Assembly (NCBI GenBank): GCA_900551245.1
Contig: URVC01000088.1
Location: forward strand, 1-11,007
Reading direction: 5' to 3'
DNA from: an uncultured bacterium
Lineage (GTDB): Bacteria > Verrucomicrobiota > Lentisphaeria > Victivallales > Victivallaceae
Length of the DNA stretch: 11,007 nt
The position numbers and the translations under genes are program-made. Below the pieces are notes generated by a model, which did not search any database, had not been told where the DNA came from, and worked only from the letters and a program-made list of their open reading frames with translations. Positions 6,442 through 11,007 of this stretch are shown piece by piece. How positions within the stretch are numbered: the stretch's first letter is position 1; every line of letters begins with the position of its first letter.

Positions 6442-7194
6442 ATGGACAGAAAGAGCAAAATTCTCGAGGCTGTTTCGAACGGGACGCTCGGTTTCGCGGA
6501 GGCCGTCGCCCGACTGGCCGCGGCGGAAGGTGCGGTTGCCGATCTCGGCGTCGCGAAAATCGATCACGCCCGCATGGCGCGCTGCGGCATGCCGGAGTTC
6601 GTCTACGGCGCCGGGAAGAATGTGGAGCAGCTCCTGACGATCGTGCCGGAAATTCTCCGCCGCAACGGTTCCGTGCTGGTGACCCGGGTGGAACCGGCGG
6701 CCGGCCGGGCGCTCCTGGAGAAGGTGCCGCAGGGAATCCACGATGCGCAGGCGAAGGTGTTCGCCGTGCAGAACAGCGCCCGGGAGCTTCGCGGCAATGT
6801 GGCGGTCGTCTCCGCCGGCACCAGCGATCTCGGCGTCGCTCTGGAGGCGAAATACACGCTGGAAGAGTGCGGCGTGCGTTCCGAACTGGTAACCGATGTC
6901 GGCGTCGCCGGAATCGAACGGCTGTTCGCGTCGCTCGACCGCCTCCGCCGCGCCGATGTGTGCATTGTGATTGCGGGCATGGAAGGGGCGCTGCCCAGCG
7001 TGGTCGGCGGACTGGTCCGGGTGCCGGTGATCGCGGTCCCGACCAGCGTCGGGTACGGCGCGAGCTTCGGCGGACTGGCGGCACTGCTCGGGATGCTCAA
7101 CAGCTGCGCCGCCGGCGTCACGGTGGTGAACGTCGACAACGGGTTCGGTGCCGCGTGCGCCGCCGCCCGGATCATCAACTGCAGAGAAAAATAA
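6442..7194 (+). CDS. larB: Nickel-pincer nucleotide biosynthesis protein LarB (PurE-like carboxylase/hydrolase)
   Basis: A 250-residue cytoplasmic protein of the LarB family (older name: NCAIR mutase (PurE)-related protein). LarB carboxylates the pyridinium ring of nicotinic acid adenine dinucleotide and releases AMP, the first step to the nickel-pincer cofactor of LarA-type racemases and epimerases. Family marks are DHARMARCGMPEFVYGAGK (41-59), VVSAGTSDLGVALEA (122-136), TDVGVAGIERL, IAGMEGALPSVVGGLV (177-192) and PTSVGYGASFGGLAALLGM with a following conserved Cys222 and NVDNGFGA. The last half matches the PurE/AIR carboxylase fold. The frame extends to a TTG at 6409, but that lies inside the promoter; ATG 6442 gives the usual length. 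No Shine-Dalgarno sequence precedes it. larC, larE and larA are not in this window. leuA follows after 40 bases. Confidence 0.93.
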   Translation: MDRKSKILEAVSNGTLGFAEAVARLAAAEGAVADLGVAKIDHARMARCGMPEFVYGAGKNVEQLLTIVPEILRRNGSVLVTRVEPAAGRALLEKVPQGIHDAQAKVFAVQNSARELRGNVAVVSAGTSDLGVALEAKYTLEECGVRSELVTDVGVAGIERLFASLDRLRRADVCIVIAGMEGALPSVVGGLVRVPVIAVPTSVGYGASFGGLAALLGMLNSCAAGVTVVNVDNGFGAACAAARIINCREK

Positions 7195-7200
7195 TCAATG

Positions 7201-7217
7201 GCGCCGGGTTCCGGCGC
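7201..7217 (+). repeat. GC-rich hairpin between larB and leuA
   Basis: GCGCCGG (7201-7207) and CCGGCGC (7211-7217) form a 7-bp stem with a 3-base loop, immediately before the leuA ribosome binding site. There is no U tract behind it, so it is not a standard terminator; it may mark an mRNA processing or stability point between the two genes. Confidence 0.5.
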
Positions 7218-7219
7218 AG

Positions 7220-7224
7220 AAGGA
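7220..7224 (+). promoter_or_regulatory. Ribosome binding site deciding the leuA start
   Basis: AAGGA lies 10 bases before ATG 7235, where the conserved protein begins (MSNYPKYRYP). The frame is open up to 7148, but the extra 29 codons overlap larB and have no family-like sequence. Confidence 0.6.
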
Positions 7225-7234
7225 TGACAATACG

Positions 7235-8959
7235 ATGAGCAACTATCCGAAATACCGTTATCCGGAGCCGATTCCGATCAAAAACCGGCAGTGGCCGGAC
7301 CGGATTATCACCGCTCCGCCCATCTGGGCCTCCGTCGACCTGCGCGACGGCAATCAGGCACTGCCCGAACCGATGTCGCCGGAACACAAACTCGAATACT
7401 TCAACATGCTGCTCGGAATCGGCTTCAAGGAGATCGAGGTCTCCTTTCCCTCCGCCTCGGCGGACGATCACGATTTCGTGCGCATGCTGATCGACCGCAA
7501 CCTGATTCCGGACGATGTGCGCATTTCCGTGCTGACCCAGGCGCGCCGCCACCTGATCGACAAGACCATCGAATCGCTGCGCGGCGTGCGGAGCGCCATC
7601 GCTCACTGTTATGTGCCGACCTCCGATCTGCACGGGCGGTTCGTCTTCAACTGCGACCACAAGCAGGTCATGCAGATGGCGATCGACGGCACCCGGATGG
7701 TGCGCGAAGCGATCGAGCGCGAAGGGCTTACCGGCAAGGTGACCTACGAGTTCTCCCCCGAGGAGTTCACCGACAGCGACCTCGATTTCGTGGTGGAGCT
7801 CTGCTGCGCGGTCAAGGAGGAGTGGGGCGCGGCCACGCCGGAAAGCTTCATCCTCAATCTGCCCGCGACGGTGGAACGGCGTCCGCCCAACCAGTATGCC
7901 GACATGATCGAACTCTTCTGTCGCAAATATCCCTATCTGGCGGAAACCACGGTGAGTTTGCACGCCCACAACGATCAGGGGTGCGCGGTGGCGGCGACTG
8001 AACTTGCGCTGCTGGCCGGAGCCACCCGGGTCGAAGGGACCATCTTCGGCCACGGCGAACGGACCGGCAATCTCGACATCTCGGTGCTGGCGCTCAACCT
8101 CGAATCGCGCGGCGTCAAGACCGGACTCAATTTCAGCAACATGCCGGAGATCGTGCGGATCGTCGAACGCAACTCCGGGATCGAGGTGCATCCGCGCCAT
8201 CCCTACGCCGGGGATCTGGTCTTCACCGCCTTCTCCGGTTCGCACCAGGATGCGATCCGGAAGGGGTTCGAACACCGCGCGGAGATCACCGAATATTTCA
8301 AGCAGGGCTGGAAGATCCCCTATCTCCACCTCGACCCCTCCGATCTCGGCCGGCAGTATGAGAAGCTGATCCGCATCAACAGCCAGTCCGGCAAGGGCGG
8401 AATCGTCTACGTGCTGGAGAAGGAGTTCGGCATCTACCCGCCGAAGACGATGCATCCGGAGATCGGCGCGGTGGTGCAGGAGTACATCGACCGGACCGGC
8501 GGAGAAATCAACTCCGAAGAGCTGCGCCGGATTTTCGACGAGAATTTCGTCAACATCGTCGGCCCCTACCGGATGGAGGATTACCACCGCGCCTCGGTGG
8601 GCGACCGTTCCGGCTCCGATTTCACCTGGTTCATCGGCGACGAGAAGTATGAGCTGACCGGGCAGGGCAACGGGCCGCTTTCGGCGGTGGTGCACGCGCT
8701 GAAGAGCTCCGGGCTGATGCCGTTCTTCAAGCTGGAGGACTTCTCCGAACGCACGCTCGGCAAGGACGCCGACGCGCGCGCCATGGCGTTTGTCGGCCTC
8801 CGCTGCGGCGATACGCCGGAGCACAAGGAGCTGATCTACGGTGCGGGTGAGCACTCCAACATCGACCGGGCCGCCATCGCGGCGCTGATCAGTGCGATGA
8901 ACCGGGCGGCGGCCCGCGGGGTGTTCCGCCGGGACCAGGCGATGGTCCAGACCGTCTAG
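7235..8959 (+). CDS. leuA: 2-isopropylmalate synthase, type 2
   Basis: A 574-residue enzyme that condenses acetyl-CoA with 2-oxoisovalerate to 2-isopropylmalate, the committed step of leucine synthesis. The N-terminal half is the HMGL-like TIM barrel: WASVDLRDGNQALPEPM (31-47) carries the metal-binding Asp and the catalytic Arg, EVSFPSAS (68-75) follows, and the metal-binding HAHND (243-247) leads into the GATRVEGTIFGHGERTGNLD signature (262-281). The start YPKYRYPEPIPIKNRQWPDRIITAPP and the SHQDAIRKGF segment (336-345) are typical of the LeuA type 2 group (as in Corynebacterium and yeast), not the shorter type 1. Residues about 440-574 form the C-terminal LeuA dimer domain that usually binds leucine for feedback inhibition. 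No leader peptide with leucine codons precedes it. Its stop codon overlaps the Shine-Dalgarno site of the next gene. No other leu gene is in view. Confidence 0.96.
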   Translation: MSNYPKYRYPEPIPIKNRQWPDRIITAPPIWASVDLRDGNQALPEPMSPEHKLEYFNMLLGIGFKEIEVSFPSASADDHDFVRMLIDRNLIPDDVRISVLTQARRHLIDKTIESLRGVRSAIAHCYVPTSDLHGRFVFNCDHKQVMQMAIDGTRMVREAIEREGLTGKVTYEFSPEEFTDSDLDFVVELCCAVKEEWGAATPESFILNLPATVERRPPNQYADMIELFCRKYPYLAETTVSLHAHNDQGCAVAATELALLAGATRVEGTIFGHGERTGNLDISVLALNLESRGVKTGLNFSNMPEIVRIVERNSGIEVHPRHPYAGDLVFTAFSGSHQDAIRKGFEHRAEITEYFKQGWKIPYLHLDPSDLGRQYEKLIRINSQSGKGGIVYVLEKEFGIYPPKTMHPEIGAVVQEYIDRTGGEINSEELRRIFDENFVNIVGPYRMEDYHRASVGDRSGSDFTWFIGDEKYELTGQGNGPLSAVVHALKSSGLMPFFKLEDFSERTLGKDADARAMAFVGLRCGDTPEHKELIYGAGEHSNIDRAAIAALISAMNRAAARGVFRRDQAMVQTV

Positions 8960-8963
8960 GAGG
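8958..8963 (+). promoter_or_regulatory. Ribosome binding site overlapping the leuA stop codon
   Basis: AGGAGG begins inside the TAG stop of leuA and lies 11 bases before the peptidase ATG at 8975, indicating close translational linkage of the two genes. Confidence 0.65.
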
Positions 8964-8974
8964 GCGGCGGAGCC

Positions 8975-10162
8975 ATGAATGAAGTGACCCGGGCCAGAGT
9001 GCAGCTCTTTGCGGTACTGCTGATCATCATCATCGCCGCGCACATTCTGCTGATCAAACTGTTTGTCTTCAACCATCCGGAGGCGGAACCGGCGAAGGAA
9101 CCGGCCGTGGAGGCTTCGGCGACGGCGACGGAGTCGACGGCGGCCGCGGCAATCCGGACCGCCGCGGCACAACCGGCGGAAAAACCGGAGGCTTCGGAGG
9201 AGAAACCGGGCTTCTGGAGCCGTCTTTTCGGCTTCTCGCGCAAACCGGCGGCCAAACCGGTAGCGAAAACGCCGGAGCCGCCGCCTCCGCCGGTCTACCG
9301 TTACAAGAAACCGACCGGGAATCCCAAATTCGGGCAGCCGTTCAACTTTGCGACGGCGGTGCGGGGGGATCTGCCGGCCAATGTGGTGCCGGGCAGTGCC
9401 GGCGCGCGGACCGGAATCATGGTCGATCTCAATACCCGCAACGTTTTGTGGGAAAAGGATTCCTTCAAGATGGTGCCGGTCGCCTCGATGGTGAAAATGA
9501 TGACGCTTCTGCTCACCTTTGAGGAGATGGAGAGGAATCCGGCCATATCGCTCGATACCCCGGTGAAGATCACCCGGACGGTGTTGAAGGTCCCGCGGAC
9601 CGGAATTATCTGGCTTGACCCGCGTGAGACCTTCCCGCTTTCAGACCTGTTGAAGGCGGTGACGATCAAGAGCGCCAACGATGCGGCGACGCAGGTCGCG
9701 GAATTCATTGGGGGCGACGTCAACAGCTTCATTATCCGGATGAACCAGCGGGCCCGTTCGCTCGGGATGATGCATTCGAAGTTCGTAAGTCCCTGCGGCT
9801 TGAAGGATAAGAAGCTCGGTAACTCTCTGAGCTGCGCCCGGGATATGGTGGTGGTCGGCGAACAGCTGCTGGAATACCCGCCGGTGATGCAGTGGAGCAC
9901 CACCAAACAGGATTCGATCCGCGAAGGCGATAAGAAAACGATTCTCACGACGACCAACAAGCTGGTCAATCCGCGCTGGCCGGGCGTGGACGGGCTCAAA
10001 ACCGGATATACCGCGGATGCCGGCAGCTGTCTGACCTTCAGCGTGTTGCGGGACGGCCGCCGGATTCTTGGCTGCGTGACCGGCTTCAAGTCGGCACGGG
10101 ATCGGGATCGCTTCTGCCGCAAGCTGATCGACTGGGGATACCGGCGGGCGGCGACGCTTTGA
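8975..10162 (+). CDS. Membrane-anchored D-alanyl-D-alanine carboxypeptidase (peptidase S11)
   Basis: A 395-residue penicillin-binding-protein-type peptidase that would trim D-alanine from peptidoglycan peptides in the periplasm. Residues 9-32 are one hydrophobic segment (LFAVLLIIIIAAHILLIKLFVF) acting as signal anchor. Residues 34-108 are a low-complexity Ala/Glu/Pro/Lys linker interrupted by an aromatic-basic patch GFWSRLFGFSRK (79-90) and ending in EPPPPPVYRY. The catalytic domain covers about 140-390 with all three active-site motifs: SMVK (Ser171-Lys174), SAN (233-235) and KTG (342-344). The protein ends soon after the catalytic domain, so the C-terminal domain and amphipathic membrane helix of E. 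coli PBP5 are absent and anchoring is N-terminal. It follows leuA by 15 bases and is probably cotranscribed with it. Endopeptidase activity (PBP7-like) is an alternative; the S11 family assignment is firm. Confidence 0.93.
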   Translation: MNEVTRARVQLFAVLLIIIIAAHILLIKLFVFNHPEAEPAKEPAVEASATATESTAAAAIRTAAAQPAEKPEASEEKPGFWSRLFGFSRKPAAKPVAKTPEPPPPPVYRYKKPTGNPKFGQPFNFATAVRGDLPANVVPGSAGARTGIMVDLNTRNVLWEKDSFKMVPVASMVKMMTLLLTFEEMERNPAISLDTPVKITRTVLKVPRTGIIWLDPRETFPLSDLLKAVTIKSANDAATQVAEFIGGDVNSFIIRMNQRARSLGMMHSKFVSPCGLKDKKLGNSLSCARDMVVVGEQLLEYPPVMQWSTTKQDSIREGDKKTILTTTNKLVNPRWPGVDGLKTGYTADAGSCLTFSVLRDGRRILGCVTGFKSARDRDRFCRKLIDWGYRRAATL

Positions 10163-10215
10163 TCGCAAAAGAGGATAAAATTTCTGAAAAAATAAGAAAT
10201 TTTCCTCTTTGCGAT
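10162..10215 (+). terminator. Long inverted repeat directly after the peptidase gene
   Basis: Starting at the last base of the TGA stop, 10162-10185 pairs with 10195-10215 (outer ATCGCAAA/TTTGCGAT, then GAGGA/TCCTC, then AAATTTCT/AGAAATTT) with two single-base bulges and a 9-base A-rich loop. It is nearly symmetrical and lies between the operon end and the tRNA gene. The stem is AU-rich and only a short T run follows, so it may be a transcript-end stabiliser, a terminator, or both. Confidence 0.6.
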
Positions 10216-10244
10216 TTGATGTTCCGCCCAACCGGTGTTATGTT
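10216..10244 (+). promoter_or_regulatory. Probable tRNA-Ser promoter
   Basis: TTGATG (10216-10221), 17 bases, then TATGTT (10239-10244) matches 8 of 12 consensus bases. The start would be near 10251, 9 bases before the tRNA. The -35 box starts exactly where the preceding hairpin ends. Confidence 0.45.
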
Positions 10245-10259
10245 ATGCGTACATTCAGC

Positions 10260-10349
10260 GGAGAGATGGCTGAGTGGCCGAAAGCACAGGTTTGCTAAAC
10301 CTGCGAGGGGGAAACCTCTCCGAGGGTTCGAATCCCTCTCTCTCCGCCA
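10260..10349 (+). tRNA. tRNA-Ser (anticodon GCU, reads AGC/AGU)
   Basis: A complete class II tRNA of 90 bases including the encoded CCA (10347-10349). The acceptor stem GGAGAGA (10260-10266) pairs fully with TCTCTCC (10339-10345), with discriminator G at 10346. The anticodon stem CAGGT/ACCTG (10287-10291, 10299-10303) encloses TTGCTAA with anticodon GCT at 10294-10296. The long variable arm (10304-10321, stem GAGG/CCTC) identifies a serine tRNA, and the T arm is GAGGG-TTCGAAT-CCCTC (10322-10338). Confidence 0.97.
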
Positions 10350-10375
10350 TTCTTTTTTCTTCCCTTTTTTCTTCT
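10350..10375 (+). terminator. T-rich tract after tRNA-Ser
   Basis: Directly behind the CCA end lies a pyrimidine stretch with two runs of six T. Together with the tRNA acceptor and T-arm hairpins it could end transcription; there is no separate GC-rich stem. Confidence 0.35.
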
Positions 10376-10418
10376 GTTGGTATTCTGTGTATTGTCGTCT
10401 CCAGGTGAAATGTGTTAT

Positions 10419-10474
10419 GGTATCGGAGGCGGGGCGTATCTGTTGGCGGAATGCGTACGGTATCGGAGGCGGGG
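10419..10474 (+). repeat. 16-base direct repeat, two copies 40 bases apart
   Basis: GGTATCGGAGGCGGGG occurs at 10419-10434 and again at 10459-10474. The bases in between are only loosely similar to those after the second copy, so this is a short direct repeat rather than a clean tandem duplication. Confidence 0.8.
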
Positions 10475-10493
10475 GGCGTGTCCGCCGCCCCCC
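10471..10493. repeat. GC-only hairpin
   Basis: GGGGGGCG (10471-10478) and CGCCCCCC (10486-10493) can form an 8-bp stem with a 7-base loop. It overlaps the end of the second direct-repeat copy. No T tract follows on either strand. Confidence 0.55.
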
Positions 10494-10585
10494 ACACCCC
10501 CTGCGTCCGGCATGGTGCCGGTGCCAGGTTGGGTCGTCGGTTGGACTGAGCTCGACGGCAGGCGCGGGCCGGTGGGAATAGAGCC

Positions 10586-10642
10586 GCGGAAATACGAGGG
10601 CTCTTCCCGCTTTTTTGCGGAAAGAGCCCGTCGCATTTCCGC
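10586..10642. repeat. 57-base near-perfect inverted repeat
   Basis: Outer arms GCGGAAAT (10586-10593) and ATTTCCGC (10635-10642) are exact reverse complements. The inner arms GGGCTCTT (10598-10605) and AAGAGCCC (10622-10629) are also exact, then CCGC/GCGG after one C-A mismatch, with a loop of six T (10611-10616). Between outer and inner arms three more pairs form with one mismatch and one bulge, giving about 23 pairs. It could be a structured RNA, a bidirectional terminator for flanking transcription, or an imperfect palindromic element; no flanking gene within the window points to one choice. Confidence 0.7.
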
Positions 10643-10721
10643 TCCCCTTCGCCGGTGCCGAGCCAGTACGAATTCGCGTGGGCATGTTTGACTGCGGCAG
10701 TGTTCCATGGATCGGCGGTAC

Positions 10722-10759
10722 GGGGAGAGACGCGACACCCTGTGCCGCTTTCTCTCCCC
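10722..10759. repeat. Inverted repeat
   Basis: GGGGAGAGA (10722-10730) pairs with TCTCTCCCC (10751-10759), 9 bp. The interior can pair further (for example ACA with TGT around CCC at 10738-10740) with bulges. Its function is unknown. Confidence 0.55.
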
Positions 10760-10817
10760 CGACCCCCTCTCTTTCCTGATCGGTTTGCTGAACTCGCAAC
10801 CGGAACTTCCACAGCGC

Positions 10818-11007
10818 CCCGGCCTTCTCACAGGCTCAAACGCGGCCTATATTTTCCTCACATCCCGGTTTTCTCACGGGCACAAGCGCGGCCTGTATTC
10901 CCCCAGCAACCCGGTTTTCTCGCGGGCACAAGCGCGGTCAGTATTTCCTCCTGCAACCCGGCTTTCTCACGGGAACAAGCGCGGTCAGTATTTCCTCCCG
11001 CAACCCG
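10818..11007. repeat. 46-47 bp tandem repeat array, continuing past the window edge
   Basis: Four full units start at 10818, 10864, 10910 and 10957, each opening with CCCGG, and a fifth begins at 11004 and is cut by the window end. The first unit is the most diverged; units 3 and 4 differ at only a few positions. Each unit contains a CTTCTC or TTTCTC pyrimidine block, then a GCGCGG or ACGCGG core and a TAT-plus-pyrimidine tail. In units 2 to 4 the opening CCCG can pair with a CGGG 9 bases later. The period is not a multiple of three and the whole unit is conserved, so this is neither a coding repeat nor a CRISPR array. Confidence 0.85.

Larger units (their letters stand above)
10376..10817. 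other. Non-coding, structure-rich intergenic stretch
   Basis: No reading frame here has a ribosome binding site together with a recognisable protein. Open frames crossing it (for example minus strand 10086-10799 and 10255-10812) run antisense through the tRNA gene or change composition abruptly. The stretch instead holds a direct repeat and several inverted repeats, listed separately. Confidence 0.6.

Noticed and set aside
7201..7217. Intrinsic terminator between larB and leuA
   Set aside because: The stem is good, but no T tract follows on the plus strand; the T-rich side lies upstream, and nothing on the minus strand would end there.
7148..7234. N-terminal extension of leuA upstream of ATG 7235
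   Set aside because: It overlaps the larB coding end, has no ribosome binding site and adds a Pro/Arg-rich stretch foreign to the family.
7175..9172. 665-codon minus-strand frame opposite leuA
   Set aside because: It is a shadow of leuA caused by codon bias; leuA carries all expected catalytic motifs on the plus strand.
10255..10812. Minus-strand frame of 185 codons ending in a REGFEPSE...ATQPSLR type sequence
   Set aside because: Its end is the antisense translation of the tRNA-Ser gene, a well-known source of false protein predictions; the rest crosses the hairpin-rich non-coding stretch.
10818..11007. CRISPR array
   Set aside because: The whole 46-47 bp unit is conserved from copy to copy; there are no unique spacers and no cas genes in the window.

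Overview
The window looks like chromosomal DNA of a GC-rich, Gram-negative member of the Lentisphaerota (Victivallis/Lentisphaera-like); this is inferred from gene content. The strongest indication is a DUF1559-type pseudopilin with a KFTLIELLVVIAIIAILA leader and an exact H-X9-DG motif, next to a GntR/LacI-type regulator and a large secreted beta-helix protein, a combination typical of Lentisphaerota and Planctomycetota. No mobile element, phage gene or CRISPR array was seen.

Left part (1-4990, minus strand): a compact three-gene unit transcribed right to left. A perfect-consensus sigma70 promoter (TTGACA-N17-TATAAT) is followed by an inverted repeat at the expected start site, then the GntR/LacI regulator (3862-4902), the pseudopilin (3073-3843) and a 991-residue exported pectate-lyase-fold protein (82-3057). 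Gene gaps are 18 and 15 bases, and a long hairpin follows the last stop codon. The layout suggests an autoregulated, ligand-induced cassette for a surface or secreted carbohydrate-active protein.

Middle (5044-10162): murD (UDP-MurNAc-L-Ala:D-Glu ligase) on the minus strand faces away from a plus-strand group of larB (nickel-pincer cofactor synthesis), leuA (2-isopropylmalate synthase, type 2) and a membrane-anchored S11 D-Ala-D-Ala peptidase. The murD/larB spacer holds two palindromes and overlapping promoter-like sequences; larB has no visible Shine-Dalgarno site and may be leaderless. leuA and the peptidase gene are 15 bases apart and probably cotranscribed although their functions are unrelated.

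Right part (10162-11007): an imperfect 21-24 base inverted repeat closes the peptidase gene, followed by a complete tRNA-Ser(GCU) gene with its own promoter-like sequence. After it lies about 650 bases with no credible gene but much structure: a 16-base direct repeat, three strong inverted repeats (one spanning 57 bases), and a 46-47 bp tandem repeat array running off the right edge.
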